NCBI GenBank assembly: GCA_004762155.1
Contig: SIHP01000002.1
Span: forward strand, 186,001-250,000
DNA length: 64,000 bases
Source: Flavobacteriaceae bacterium
GTDB taxonomy: Bacteria; Bacteroidota; Bacteroidia; Flavobacteriales; Flavobacteriaceae
Reading direction: 5' to 3'
Position 1 is the stretch's first letter. Each line of letters starts with the position of its first letter. Position numbers and translations under genes: made by a program. Below the pieces are notes generated by a model, which had not been told where the DNA came from, searched no databases, and saw only the letters and a program-made list of their open reading frames with translations. Below, one piece after another: positions 36,424 to 45,463 of this stretch.

Positions 36424-37611
36424 CTATTTTAAAATAGCTTCAATACCTGGTAATGCTTTTCCTTCTAACATTTCTAACATTGCACCACCACCAGTAGATA
36501 CGTAACTTACTTTTTCTGCAAAACCAAATTGTTTTACTGCGGCAACTGAATCTCCACCTCCAACTAAAGAAAATGTTCCGTTTTTAGTTGCATTATCTAT
36601 AGAATGACCTAAAGCTATTGTCCCTTCAGAAAAACTTTCCATTTCAAAAACTCCTAAAGGGCCATTCCATAAAATAGTTTTACATTTATTTACTACAGCG
36701 TCAAAATTTTCTCTCGATTTTGGACCTGCATCTAAACCTTGCCATCCATCAGGAATTTTAGTTACATCTATTACTTGTGTATTTGCATCATTAGAGAAGT
36801 CATCTGCAGCAATTACATCAACAGGTAAATGAATTTGTACATTTTTAGCTTTTGCTTGCTTTAAAATTTCTAATGCTAAATCCATTTTATCATCTTCACA
36901 AATAGAATCTCCAACAGTTCCACCTTGTGCTTTCACAAATGTGAATGTCATTCCTCCTCCAATGATTAGATGATCTACTTTATCTAAAATATTTTCGATT
37001 ACTGTTATTTTTGAAGAAACTTTAGCTCCTCCTAAAACAGCTAAAACAGGTTTTTCTGAATTATTTAAAACCTTATCTATACTTTCTATTTCTCTTGCTA
37101 ATAGATTTCCGAAACATTTATTTTCAGAAAAGAATTGTGCTATTATTGTAGTAGACGCATGTGCTCTGTGTGCAGTTCCAAAAGCATCATTTACATAAAC
37201 GTCTCCTAATTTTGCTAACTTTTCTGCAAAAGCAACATCTCCTTTTTTCTCTTCTTCGTAAAAACGTAAGTTTTCTAATAATAAAACCTCTCCCGAAGCC
37301 AAGTTAGCAACAGCTTCTTCCGCTTTTTCACCAACACAGTCTTCAATAAACTTTACTTGTACTCCTAATACTTTAGTCACCTCAGCAACAATATGTTTTA
37401 ACGAAAACTTTTCTTCTACTCCTTTCGGACGACCTAAATGCGACATTAATACACAACTTCCTCCATCTTCTAATACTTTAATAATAGTTGATTTTGCTGC
37501 TTGTATTCTTGTAGTATCCGTTACTTCAAAAGCATCATTTAATGGTACGTTAAAATCTACACGTATTAACGCTTTTTTGTCTTCGAAATTAAAATCGTTT
37601 AATGTTTTCAT
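36424..37611 (-). CDS. pgk: Phosphoglycerate kinase
   Basis: A 395-residue glycolytic enzyme of normal length, transferring phosphate between 1,3-bisphosphoglycerate and ADP. The N-terminal signature RVDFNVPLN (about residues 17-25), MSHLGRPKG for substrate binding, and the C-terminal nucleotide-binding [13 protein letters not shown] are visible. It is transcribed alone, from a likely promoter just upstream that overlaps an inverted repeat. Confidence 0.98.
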   Translation of the reverse strand: MKTLNDFNFEDKKALIRVDFNVPLNDAFEVTDTTRIQAAKSTIIKVLEDGGSCVLMSHLGRPKGVEEKFSLKHIVAEVTKVLGVQVKFIEDCVGEKAEEAVANLASGEVLLLENLRFYEEEKKGDVAFAEKLAKLGDVYVNDAFGTAHRAHASTTIIAQFFSENKCFGNLLAREIESIDKVLNNSEKPVLAVLGGAKVSSKITVIENILDKVDHLIIGGGMTFTFVKAQGGTVGDSICEDDKMDLALEILKQAKAKNVQIHLPVDVIAADDFSNDANTQVIDVTKIPDGWQGLDAGPKSRENFDAVVNKCKTILWNGPLGVFEMESFSEGTIALGHSIDNATKNGTFSLVGGGDSVAAVKQFGFAEKVSYVSTGGGAMLEMLEGKALPGIEAILK

Positions 37612-37628
37612 ATTCTATTGTTGTCTGT

Positions 37629-37656
37629 TGTTGATAATTATTTTTCTTTATCAACA
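37629..37656. promoter_or_regulatory. Inverted repeat in the pgk leader
   Basis: TGTTGATAA (37629-37637) and TTATCAACA (37648-37656) form a nine-base inverted repeat with a ten-base spacer, placed at the expected pgk transcription start. It could be an operator or a 5' leader hairpin; which cannot be decided from sequence. Confidence 0.4.
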
Positions 37657-37657
37657 G

Positions 37658-37665
37658 CAAAAATA
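37658..37665 (-). promoter_or_regulatory. Probable pgk promoter -7 box
   Basis: The minus strand reads TATTTTTG, matching TAnnTTTG, 46 bases before the pgk start. Confidence 0.45.
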
Positions 37666-37711
37666 ATCATTTAAAACTTATTTCGGAATAGTTATCCATA
37701 TACTATAATGA

Positions 37712-37719
37712 TATATTTG
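37712..37719 (+). promoter_or_regulatory. Probable promoter -7 box of the Crp/Fnr gene
   Basis: TATATTTG matches TAnnTTTG exactly, 25 bases before the start codon at 37745. It faces away from the pgk promoter about 50 bases away. Confidence 0.45.
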
Positions 37720-37744
37720 TGTTATATTTTTACACTTTTTAATA

Positions 37745-38314
37745 ATGAAAAGCTTATTACAATTCATACAATCTAAAACTTCTATAAATCAGAATGACAT
37801 TGATTTAATAGAAAAATATTTTACTTATGAAGAAGTACCTGCACAAACCTGTCTTTTAAAAGCTGGTAAAACTGAACATTATGTTTATTTTTTAAGTGAA
37901 GGTATTATAAAAGGATATCAAAATATAGATGGTAAAATTATAGTACAACATTTAGTAGCTGCACAAGATGTTTTTACTTCTTTAGATAGTTTTACAGAAC
38001 AAACACCTTCTACATATTACTACGAAACTATTACCGATTGTAAACTATTAAAAATTTCGAAACCAAATTTTGACCTTCTAAACAACAACACTCAATTTTG
38101 GAGTGGTTTTGTAAAAGATATCACCAACGAACACTTGAGTTCTAAATTAGAGCGATTAAAAGACTTTCAGGTTTTAACCGCTAAAAAACGTTACTTAAAG
38201 TTTATAACAGAGCAACCTCAATTGGCTTTGCATGTTTCTGTAGATAATATTGCTTCTTATTTAGGGATAGAGCCACAGTCTTTAAGTCGTATTCGCAAAC
38301 AAATTGCTTTCTAA
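37745..38314 (+). CDS. Crp/Fnr family transcriptional regulator
   Basis: A 189-residue protein with an N-terminal cyclic-nucleotide-binding-like beta-roll (about 20-125) and a short C-terminal winged-helix DNA-binding region. The latter is visible in VSVDNIASYLGIEPQSLSRI near the end. No cysteine cluster for an Fe-S centre is present, so it is not FNR-like in sensing. The ligand is unknown, as for most small Bacteroidota members of this type. It precedes a same-strand run of two Rossmann-fold genes and a hydrolase and may regulate them; a 60-base gap separates it from the first. Confidence 0.88.
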   Translation: MKSLLQFIQSKTSINQNDIDLIEKYFTYEEVPAQTCLLKAGKTEHYVYFLSEGIIKGYQNIDGKIIVQHLVAAQDVFTSLDSFTEQTPSTYYYETITDCKLLKISKPNFDLLNNNTQFWSGFVKDITNEHLSSKLERLKDFQVLTAKKRYLKFITEQPQLALHVSVDNIASYLGIEPQSLSRIRKQIAF

Positions 38315-38374
38315 CAAATGTTATTTTTAAAACTTAGGTAACTTCTGAAATTTGCTCAAACAAAATCATATAAG

Positions 38375-39373
38375 ATGAGCAACGAAATTTCATTAGTAAC
38401 TGGAGGAAACGGGCATTTAGGAAACAACTTAATTCGTTTATTACTAGCTAATAATCATAAAGTAAGAACCACGATTAGAAACATCAATAAAACAGCCCCT
38501 TTTGAGGGCTTAGATTGTGAAATAGTACAAGCAGATATTACAGATAGGGCATCTCTAAAAAAAGCATTTAAAGGAGTTACCAACGTATATGCAGTAGCTG
38601 CAAATTTTAGCATGTGGGCAAAAAACCCAATAACTGAAATTTATGATAATAATATGCAAGGAACTAAAAATGTATTTGATATGGCAAAAGAATGCGGTGT
38701 TAAAAACATTGTATATGTAAGCTCTGTTGCTTGTTTAGATTTTACGCAGTTACCTGCTAATGTAGATAATGGTTATAATAAAGACAGAAGAAACTGGTAT
38801 TATAATTCTAAAAACGATTCCGATAAATTAGCTTTAGCATTAGGAAAAAAATATGGTATCAGAACTGTTTTAGTACTTCCGTCTGCTATGATTGGTAGCG
38901 AAGCGCATAAATTAAGTTATACCAATAATCTTGTTTTACAAATTTTAAATGGTGAAATACCAATTGATACTAATTTCACTTTAAATTGGATAGATGTAAA
39001 AGATGTAGCACAAGGAACTTATAATGCTATGCTAAAAGGAAAAGATAGCAATCGTTATATTCTTTCTACCGAAACACATACAACCATGCAAGAAAGTGTA
39101 CAAATAGCTGCCGATTTATATCCTGAATTGAAGTTGAAAATTCCTAAAAAAGCTTCTAAATTTTTATTGTACACTGTTGCAAGCCTTATGGAATTTGGTA
39201 GTAAAATAACAGGAAAAGAACCTTTATTGCAACGTAGTTATGTAGATATGTTTTATGGCTTAAAGCAAGATTATGATATTAGTAAATCTAGAAGAGAATT
39301 AGGTTACAACCCAAAATCATCAAGAAAAGCTCTAGAAGATGCATTGGCTTATTTAAAAAACGATTGGAAATAA
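38375..39373 (+). CDS. NAD-dependent epimerase/dehydratase (extended SDR)
   Basis: A 332-residue extended SDR with cofactor motif G-G-N-G-H-L-G (residues 9-15) and a Y-x3-K-like catalytic pattern in WYYNSKNDSDKLAL near residue 150. The layout resembles dihydroflavonol reductase and 3-beta-hydroxysteroid dehydrogenase-like members. The substrate cannot be named. The catalytic stretch has several tyrosines, so the exact active Tyr is uncertain. It is followed after four bases by another Rossmann protein, so they share a transcript. Confidence 0.85.
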   Translation: MSNEISLVTGGNGHLGNNLIRLLLANNHKVRTTIRNINKTAPFEGLDCEIVQADITDRASLKKAFKGVTNVYAVAANFSMWAKNPITEIYDNNMQGTKNVFDMAKECGVKNIVYVSSVACLDFTQLPANVDNGYNKDRRNWYYNSKNDSDKLALALGKKYGIRTVLVLPSAMIGSEAHKLSYTNNLVLQILNGEIPIDTNFTLNWIDVKDVAQGTYNAMLKGKDSNRYILSTETHTTMQESVQIAADLYPELKLKIPKKASKFLLYTVASLMEFGSKITGKEPLLQRSYVDMFYGLKQDYDISKSRRELGYNPKSSRKALEDALAYLKNDWK

Positions 39374-39377
39374 AAAT

Positions 39378-40046
39378 ATGAATGTTATTATAACAGGGAC
39401 CTCTGGAATGGTTGGCAAAGGCGTTTTATTAGAATGTTTGGCCAATAAAAAAATAAAATCAATTTTAATTATAAACAGAAGTTCTATAGGTCTCAAGCAT
39501 TCTAAATTAAAAGAGGTTTTACTTAAAGATTTTACTAAAATTTCAACAATATCAAAAGAATTAGAAAAGTACGATGCTTGTTTTTTTTGTATGGGTACAT
39601 CATCCGTAGGTATGAATAGTAAAGATTATACAAGCATCACCTTTGATATTACCAAAGCCTTTGTAGATACACTTTACAACTTAAACCCTGCCATGGTTTT
39701 TAATTATGTGTCGGGTTCTGGAACAGATAATACTGAGCAATCAAAAAAAATGTGGGCAAGAGTAAAAGGAAAAACCGAAAACTACATTTTAAACAAAGGT
39801 TTTAAAGACGCCTATATGTTTAGGCCTGGTGTAATTATCCCTGAAAAAGGGATTAAACCAAAAACACGATGGTATAGAATTGTTTACACTGTTTTAATTC
39901 CATTTTTGGGATTGTTAAAAAACAGCAAAAAGATGCCAACTACAACCAAGGTAGGTTTAGCAATGATTAACACATTATTTCACTCTCAATCTTTAAAACA
40001 TTTAGAGAATAAAGACATTATTTTATTCGCTGATAAAACATTTTAA
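39378..40046 (+). CDS. NAD(P)-binding Rossmann-fold protein
   Basis: A 222-residue protein with the nucleotide-binding motif G-T-S-G-M-V-G at residues 7-13 and an NAD(P)H-binding atypical-SDR pattern (YDACFFCMGTSSVGM). A YVSGSGTD segment takes the place of the usual active-site serine strand. Catalytic Tyr/Lys spacing is not clear, so it may bind cofactor without classical SDR chemistry. It lies four bases after the extended SDR and one base before the metallo-hydrolase. Confidence 0.82.
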   Translation: MNVIITGTSGMVGKGVLLECLANKKIKSILIINRSSIGLKHSKLKEVLLKDFTKISTISKELEKYDACFFCMGTSSVGMNSKDYTSITFDITKAFVDTLYNLNPAMVFNYVSGSGTDNTEQSKKMWARVKGKTENYILNKGFKDAYMFRPGVIIPEKGIKPKTRWYRIVYTVLIPFLGLLKNSKKMPTTTKVGLAMINTLFHSQSLKHLENKDIILFADKTF

Positions 40047-40047
40047 A

Positions 40048-41178
40048 ATGAAAAAAAAAATTAAAAGAGTGTTTGTTATTATAATTTCAATTTTTAGTCT
40101 GCTGACATTCTTTTATTTCTTGTTTGTTAACTATTACCCAAGTTTTGGAGGAGATGTTTCTAAAGAAAGACAAGTTGTTTATCAACAATCAAAACAATAT
40201 AACAAAGGAAAATTCAATAACACACTACCTGTTCCAAAAGAAACCAGTTTTAAAGAAACTTTAAAAATTGCTTATGCCTTTTTAACGACAGAAGTACCTA
40301 ATGGCACACCTAAAAATGATTTAAAAGTAGAAAAAACAGACTCTATAAACATCGCTAATTATAAAGATAACGGACGATTAATATGGTTTGGTCATTCCTC
40401 TTTTTTAATACAAATTGAAGGAAAAAACATATTATTAGATCCTATGTTTGGAAAAGTTGCGGCACCTCATCCACTTTTAGGCGCTAGTAGGTTTCATAAA
40501 GAGTTTCCTTTGGCTGTAGAAAAATTACCTAAAATTGATGCTGTGTTGTTTTCTCACGATCATTATGATCATTTAGATTATGAAACCATTTTAAAAATAA
40601 AAGGAAAAGCTTCTCATTTTTTTGTTCCTTTAGGTGTTGGTGTTCACTTAGAATCTTGGGGAGTAACTTCTGATAAAATCACTGAACTAGATTGGTGGCA
40701 AGAAACAAAATTTGAAGAACTAACTTTTGTTTGTACACCTGCGCAACATTTTTCTGGACGAAAACTTAACAATGCACAAAGTACTTTATGGAGCTCTTGG
40801 GTAATTACATCTGAAAAGCAAAATATATTTTTTAGTGGTGATAGCGGTTACGCTTGTCATTTTAAAGAAATTGGTAACAAATATGGTCCTTTTGATATTG
40901 CTTTATTAGAATGTGGGCAATACAACGAAATGTGGACAGATATTCATATGAATCCTGAAGAAACTGCACAAGCTGGTATTGATGTAAAAGCAAAAAAGAT
41001 AATGCCTATTCATTGGGGAAGTTTTAAGTTAGCTTTGCATGAATGGACAGAACCTGTAAAACGTTTACAAGCCAAAGCATCAGAACTAAATATAAAAGTT
41101 ATTACGCCTAAAATTGGAGAAAACATCATCGTAAAAGATACGATGGATACTTATAGTAATTGGTGGGAAAATCTTTAA
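40048..41178 (+). CDS. Membrane-anchored metallo-beta-lactamase-fold hydrolase
   Basis: A 376-residue protein with one N-terminal membrane segment (about 7-28) and an MBL domain from about residue 108. The metal-binding motif H170-x-H172-x-D174-H175 is intact (SHDHYDH), and later ligands lie in PAQHFSGR, SGDSGY and MPIHWGSF. The sequence resembles UlaG/NAPE-PLD-like hydrolases, which act on lactones or phosphodiesters such as N-acyl phosphatidylethanolamine. Which substrate is used is unknown. Beta-lactam resistance should not be assumed. It is the last of three tightly spaced genes after the Crp/Fnr regulator. Confidence 0.87.
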   Translation: MKKKIKRVFVIIISIFSLLTFFYFLFVNYYPSFGGDVSKERQVVYQQSKQYNKGKFNNTLPVPKETSFKETLKIAYAFLTTEVPNGTPKNDLKVEKTDSINIANYKDNGRLIWFGHSSFLIQIEGKNILLDPMFGKVAAPHPLLGASRFHKEFPLAVEKLPKIDAVLFSHDHYDHLDYETILKIKGKASHFFVPLGVGVHLESWGVTSDKITELDWWQETKFEELTFVCTPAQHFSGRKLNNAQSTLWSSWVITSEKQNIFFSGDSGYACHFKEIGNKYGPFDIALLECGQYNEMWTDIHMNPEETAQAGIDVKAKKIMPIHWGSFKLALHEWTEPVKRLQAKASELNIKVITPKIGENIIVKDTMDTYSNWWENL

Positions 41179-41216
41179 ACTTATTGATGTAGCTTGTTTA
41201 TATTTGTTTTCTTATT

Positions 41217-41639
41217 ATGAATATGACATCCATTAAAATATCATCTGAAAAACTAAACTTGCAAGAATGTTATAATTTTGTAACCGATCCTTCTTGTGGT
41301 GGTATTGCTGTTTTTGTTGGAACGGTACGAAATTCAACACAAAATAAAGAGGTTACCCAATTGGATTTCTCAACATATAAACCTATGGCTATCAAAGAAA
41401 TGAGTAAGATAGCAGAAATAGCTTTGGAGAAATTTAATATTAAAAAAATAGCCATTCATCATGCTGAAGGTCTATTACAAATAAAGGATATTCCTGTAAT
41501 TATTACTGTTTCTTCCAAACACAGAAAAGCTTCTTTTGATGCTTGCCAATTTGCTATTGACACTTTAAAAGAAACTGTACCTATTTGGAAAAAAGAATAT
41601 TTTACTGATGGAGACGTTTGGGTAAATGCACATCCTTAA
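41217..41639 (+). CDS. moaE: Molybdopterin synthase catalytic subunit (MoaE)
   Basis: A 140-residue protein that, with MoaD, converts precursor Z to molybdopterin. The characteristic GGIAVFVGTVRN (about residues 28-39), the basic SSKHRKASFDAC and the catalytic lysine region PIWKKEYF near the C-terminus are all present. It starts 38 bases after the MBL hydrolase and is followed after 12 bases by a HAD phosphatase. No other Mo-cofactor gene is adjacent; moaD is 16 kb upstream. Confidence 0.95.
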   Translation: MNMTSIKISSEKLNLQECYNFVTDPSCGGIAVFVGTVRNSTQNKEVTQLDFSTYKPMAIKEMSKIAEIALEKFNIKKIAIHHAEGLLQIKDIPVIITVSSKHRKASFDACQFAIDTLKETVPIWKKEYFTDGDVWVNAHP

Positions 41640-41651
41640 AATAAAAAAGTA

Positions 41652-42338
41652 ATGAAAAAAGAAAATTTAATTGTTTTAGATATTGACGATACATTAACTT
41701 CTAGCGATAAAAAACATGTTGATGCTTTAGTTTTTGCTATGAATAAAATGGGTATTAAAAACATAGATACCGACTGGAGAAACTATGCAAACGCAACAGA
41801 TAGTTATATTTTAAAGAAAAACTTCGAACAAACTTTTAACAAAGTGTTTGACTTTAATATTATTCCTGACTTTGAGAATATAATGACTGAGTATTTTTTA
41901 ACTCGTAAAGATTCTACTGAAATAACAGGTGCTAAAAAAATAGTTGATTTTTTTATTAATGAAACAAATTACGGTGTTTGTTTTGCCACTGGATCTTTAT
42001 TAAAGCCTGCTTTATTAAAATTAGAACAAGCAAACATTAGTTTTGTTCCTGATATTCTTGAAGTTTCAAACACAATTTTAACGCGAGAAGAAATAGTACA
42101 ATCTTCCATAAACAAGGCTAAAGAATACTATAAAGTAACCAACTTTAAAAACATAATTTCTTTTGGTGATGGTTTATGGGATGTTACAACTGCCAAAAAC
42201 TTAAACCTCCACTTTGTTGGTGTTAACACCAAAAATATTGAAGACTTTAAAAAAATGAATGTTCAATATCATATTAACGATTGGTTGGATTTTAATTTAA
42301 ATAACGTTGAAAAAACATTTAACATCAATGAAAAATAA
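41652..42338 (+). CDS. HAD family hydrolase
   Basis: A 228-residue haloacid-dehalogenase-type phosphatase. The nucleophile motif D10-x-D12-D13-T14 is at the N-terminus (VLDIDDTLT). Motif II is the threonine in CFATGS, and motif IV is FGDGLWDV near residue 173. A helical cap lies between motifs I and II. The substrate is a phosphate ester of unknown identity. It overlaps the next gene by 11 bases, so it is translationally coupled to a nucleotide pyrophosphohydrolase-like protein. Confidence 0.88.
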   Translation: MKKENLIVLDIDDTLTSSDKKHVDALVFAMNKMGIKNIDTDWRNYANATDSYILKKNFEQTFNKVFDFNIIPDFENIMTEYFLTRKDSTEITGAKKIVDFFINETNYGVCFATGSLLKPALLKLEQANISFVPDILEVSNTILTREEIVQSSINKAKEYYKVTNFKNIISFGDGLWDVTTAKNLNLHFVGVNTKNIEDFKKMNVQYHINDWLDFNLNNVEKTFNINEK

Positions 42339-42714
42339 AATAAAAGCAGTTCATGAGTTTCACACAGCTTTTGGATTAGGAATGAATGAAAAACCAGTAG
42401 CTAGTATTGGTGAGGATAGAAATTTACTTCGTTATAACTTAATGAAAGAAGAAAACGAAGAATACTTAGAAGCTGTTACTAATAACGATTTGGTAGAAAC
42501 AGCTGATGCTTTAGGTGATATGTTATACATTCTTTGTGGAACTATAATAGAACACGGAATGCAACATAAGATTGATGAAGTTTTTGAAGAAATTCAACGT
42601 AGTAACATGAGTAAGTTAGGAGAAGACAATAGACCTATTTATAGAGACGATGGTAAAGTTTTAAAAGGTCCAAATTATTTTAAACCAAATATAAAAGACA
42701 TTTTAGACAAATAA
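42328..42714 (+). CDS. MazG/HisE-like pyrophosphohydrolase
   Basis: A 128-residue all-alpha protein with the metal-binding pattern E41-E42-x2-E45 followed by E57-x2-D60 (KEENEEYLEA, then VETADALGD). That is the signature of MazG-like and phosphoribosyl-ATP pyrophosphohydrolases. These enzymes cleave pyrophosphate from nucleotides; a house-cleaning role is possible. It is not HisE itself by context, since no his genes are nearby. The ATG at 42328 is preferred over a TTG at 42307. It closes the operon, with a strong terminator at its end. Confidence 0.85.
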   Translation: MKNKIKAVHEFHTAFGLGMNEKPVASIGEDRNLLRYNLMKEENEEYLEAVTNNDLVETADALGDMLYILCGTIIEHGMQHKIDEVFEEIQRSNMSKLGEDNRPIYRDDGKVLKGPNYFKPNIKDILDK

Positions 42715-42740
42715 AAAACGAGCAAATTTGCTCGTTTTTT
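42713..42740 (+). terminator. Terminator closing the moaE-HAD-MazG-like run
   Basis: A perfect 28-base palindrome, half-site AAAAAACGAGCAAA, abuts the stop codon and ends in a T run. Being symmetric, it can also serve the converging gene at 42766-43686. Confidence 0.9.
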
Positions 42741-42765
42741 ATTATATCAAATTACATTATTTAGC

Positions 42766-43686
42766 TTACATACTATCGTCTAATAAATCTCCGCTTACTC
42801 TAGTATCTAAAGCTAATGTTAAAGCATTTACGTTATTTACCATTTTAAGAATATTACCATATTCATCAATAATTAAATGAGTAGGATATTGTTTTGCTTG
42901 AACTTTATTTTGTAAAAATTCTTTTTTATCAGCTACAACAGGATATCTAAATTCTTTTTTAGCCAAAAACTTTTTAAGCTTTGCTGATTTATCAAAAGAC
43001 AAGCTTAAAAAAACTATGTTTTCATGAGCTTCATATTTGTCATACAATTTATTCAACTTAGGAAATTCTTGCACACATTTGGTACAATTAATATACCAAC
43101 ATTCTACTACTAATAATTTACCTCTTGTATTGTTTGTTGAAAATTCATTTCCATTTAAATCTTTAAAATCAAACTCTGGAAATGCTTTCCCTTCTTCTAA
43201 AAAATAACTGTATGTAATATTAGAAATTCTTTTTATATCCTTAACTATTTTTTTGTCAGTGTCCGTATCAAACTTATAAAGTTGATACATATAATCCTCT
43301 TCAAATCTTTTAACAGGAATATATTTCCCTGTTTTTAGTTTTTCTAAAAAATTCTTTTTACTAATCTCATCTCCTAAATCATCTAATGGAATAAAATCTG
43401 TTGATAATTCTATATTCTCTTCTTGATATGCCTTCCATTTATTATAATCTAATAATATTTCAGAATAATCTGAATCACCAGAAGGTTCATATGTTAACTC
43501 GGAAGGTTCATCATTTTCATAATTCTCATCCTCTGTAATATTATCCTCTTCATTTTCAGCTTCTGATGTTGTAACTAAAGCTGGTGTAGATTCTTTTGCT
43601 TTCTTTTGAAGTAAACTATTTAGTATAAACGTAGTACACAAAAAAGATATTGAAACGATTAATAGTGATAGTAAAAAGTTTTTCAT
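42766..43686 (-). CDS. TlpA-like thioredoxin-fold protein, membrane anchored
   Basis: A 306-residue protein with an N-terminal membrane anchor or signal (residues 5-24), an acidic linker (about 40-80) and a C-terminal redoxin domain (about 165-290). The domain has a C-x2-C active site (WYINCTKC) and a likely cis-proline in KQYPTHLIID. It is expected to act in the periplasm as a thiol-disulfide reductase, as TlpA and ResA do; the partner is unknown. It has a likely promoter upstream and converges on the MazG-like gene. Confidence 0.87.
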   Translation of the reverse strand: MKNFLLSLLIVSISFLCTTFILNSLLQKKAKESTPALVTTSEAENEEDNITEDENYENDEPSELTYEPSGDSDYSEILLDYNKWKAYQEENIELSTDFIPLDDLGDEISKKNFLEKLKTGKYIPVKRFEEDYMYQLYKFDTDTDKKIVKDIKRISNITYSYFLEEGKAFPEFDFKDLNGNEFSTNNTRGKLLVVECWYINCTKCVQEFPKLNKLYDKYEAHENIVFLSLSFDKSAKLKKFLAKKEFRYPVVADKKEFLQNKVQAKQYPTHLIIDEYGNILKMVNNVNALTLALDTRVSGDLLDDSM

Positions 43687-43721
43687 AAACTTATTTCAAC
43701 AAAATATTTGGTTGTTACGAG

Positions 43722-43729
43722 CAAATATA
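43722..43729 (-). promoter_or_regulatory. Probable promoter -7 box of the TlpA-like gene
   Basis: The minus strand reads TATATTTG, matching TAnnTTTG exactly, 36 bases before the start at 43686. Confidence 0.45.
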
Positions 43730-43768
43730 GTGAAAATCAAAGAGTTTGGTTATCGTATTGTTTTTTCG

Positions 43769-44827
43769 TTATATTTTAACTCTCCAACCGTGTTTGTCTT
43801 CCGACTTGTTATATTGAATGTTCATTAATTTTTCTTTAAACAAAGAAGCATATGAATTTTCTAATTTTTCTAATTCAAACTTTTCTCCTCCATGACTAAA
43901 TCCAATAATAGGATTAATAACTGCAGCAGTTCCTGAACCAAAAATCTCTTTCAACTCACCATTTTTAGCAGCTTCTTTTATTTCTGTAACTGAAACCTGG
44001 CGTATTTCTACAGCTATTCCGTTATCTTCTGCTAATTGAATTACCGATTTACGCGTAATACCATCTAAAATTCTATCATTAGTGGGTGTTGTTATCAATT
44101 TATCTCCAACTCTAAAGAAAATATTCATTGTACCAGCTTCTTCTAAATACTCATGCGTACTTGCATCTGTAAAAATTATTTGCTGATATCCTTCTTTATT
44201 CGCTAAACTTGTTGGGTAAAATTGTGCTGCATAATTACCAGCTGCTTTAGCAAAACCAATTCCTCCACTAGCTGAACGACTAAACTCTTCTGCAAATAAA
44301 ACACGAACATCACCTCCATAATACGATTGCGCTGGAGACAAAATAATCATAAACTTATATTCACTGGCTGGAGATGCTGAAATTGCTGGCTGAGTAGCTA
44401 TTACAAACGGACGTATATATAATGAATTACCAAATCCTTTTTTAATCCAATCTTTATCTAAATTCAATAATTTAGTTAAACCATCAAAGAAAAACTTCTC
44501 ATCAAAAGCTGGCATTGCCAATCTTTCTGCAGACTTGTTAATTCTATCAAAATTTTCATCAGGTCTAAACAAAAATATTTCATCATTGTCATCTTTGTAA
44601 GCTTTCATTCCTTCAAAAACTGCTTGTCCATAATGAAAAACTCTTGCAGAAGGATCTAAAGTAATTGGCCCGTAAGGCTTAATTACTGGATCTTGCCATT
44701 TACCATCTTTATAATCACACTCAAACATATAATCAGAAAAGACCACACCAAAATCTAACTTTTCAAAATTAACTGTAGCTATTTTAGACTCTTTAATAGG
44801 TGTAACTTGAATATAAGATGTACTCAT
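43769..44827 (-). CDS. ilvE: Branched-chain amino acid aminotransferase
   Basis: A 352-residue PLP-dependent fold-type IV transaminase for the last step of Leu, Ile and Val synthesis or the first step of their breakdown. Characteristic segments include FHYGQAVFEGMKAY, GNSLYIRPFV and EYLEEAGTMNIFF. The length and opening match the IlvE branch common in Bacteroidota. The ATG at 44827 (MSTSYIQV) is chosen; the 21 in-frame codons upstream would run through the promoter. It is divergent from the DUF4920 gene. Confidence 0.94.
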   Translation of the reverse strand: MSTSYIQVTPIKESKIATVNFEKLDFGVVFSDYMFECDYKDGKWQDPVIKPYGPITLDPSARVFHYGQAVFEGMKAYKDDNDEIFLFRPDENFDRINKSAERLAMPAFDEKFFFDGLTKLLNLDKDWIKKGFGNSLYIRPFVIATQPAISASPASEYKFMIILSPAQSYYGGDVRVLFAEEFSRSASGGIGFAKAAGNYAAQFYPTSLANKEGYQQIIFTDASTHEYLEEAGTMNIFFRVGDKLITTPTNDRILDGITRKSVIQLAEDNGIAVEIRQVSVTEIKEAAKNGELKEIFGSGTAAVINPIIGFSHGGEKFELEKLENSYASLFKEKLMNIQYNKSEDKHGWRVKI

Positions 44828-44854
44828 TGGTTTTTTAATTTTATATTGTACCAA

Positions 44855-44862
44855 CAAAAATA
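44855..44862 (-). promoter_or_regulatory. Probable ilvE promoter -7 box
   Basis: The minus strand reads TATTTTTG, matching TAnnTTTG, 28 bases before the chosen ilvE start, and it supports that start choice. Confidence 0.45.
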
Positions 44863-44917
44863 CAAAATCAATATTACTTTTAACGTTCAAATTAAAAGTA
44901 GTTATTCGCTTAAATGT

Positions 44918-44925
44918 TATCTTTG
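44918..44925 (+). promoter_or_regulatory. Probable promoter -7 box of the DUF4920-mnmD-trmN cluster
   Basis: TATCTTTG matches TAnnTTTG, 25 bases before the ATG at 44951. The five following genes have no gap large enough for another promoter, so it may drive them all. Confidence 0.45.
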
Positions 44926-44950
44926 TGAAAATTTTACAACTCCATTAAAA

Positions 44951-45463
44951 ATGAAAAAAATATTAACAGTAACATTTATTATTTGCGCTTTTTTATCTTC
45001 TTGTAAACCAAAAGAAACAAAGGCAGAAACAGCAACTAAAGAAAAAACAACCTATGTAACTTTTGGTGACAAAATTGCTACAGATGGAGCGATAACTAAA
45101 GATGAAATGTATAAAAAATACGAAAACATGTTGGTTAGCGATACTATTGATGTAAAATTTACTACAGAAATTAGTAAGGTTTGTCAGAAAAAAGGATGTT
45201 GGATTACAGTTCCTTTAGCAGACGGTAAAGAATCATTTGTAAAGTTTAAAGATTATGGATTTTTCTTACCAATGAATGCTGGTGGTAATAAAGTTATATT
45301 AAACGGAAAAGCATTTAAATCTGTAACTTCTGTAAAAGAATTACAACATTATGCCGAAGATGCAGGTAAATCTGCTGAAGAAATTGCTAAAATCACAGAA
45401 CCTAAATCAACTTTTTCTTTTCTTGCTGATGGTGTTTTACTAGCAACGACTATTGATGAATAA
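44951..45463 (+). CDS. DUF4920 family lipoprotein
   Basis: A 170-residue lipoprotein: signal peptide with lipobox ending at C18 (AFLSSC), then a DUF4920 domain (about 60-145) that includes SKVCQKKGCWITVPL. The family's function is unknown; the domain is found in secreted Bacteroidota and proteobacterial proteins. The two cysteines in the C-x4-C segment could bind metal or form a disulfide. The ATG at 44951 replaces an open-frame start 48 codons upstream that would run into ilvE. It overlaps the next lipoprotein gene by eight bases. Confidence 0.85.
   Translation: MKKILTVTFIICAFLSSCKPKETKAETATKEKTTYVTFGDKIATDGAITKDEMYKKYENMLVSDTIDVKFTTEISKVCQKKGCWITVPLADGKESFVKFKDYGFFLPMNAGGNKVILNGKAFKSVTSVKELQHYAEDAGKSAEEIAKITEPKSTFSFLADGVLLATTIDE

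Noticed and set aside
40048..41178. Beta-lactam resistance gene
   Set aside because: The fold is metallo-beta-lactamase, but the sequence pattern matches UlaG/NAPE-PLD-like hydrolases and the context is metabolic.
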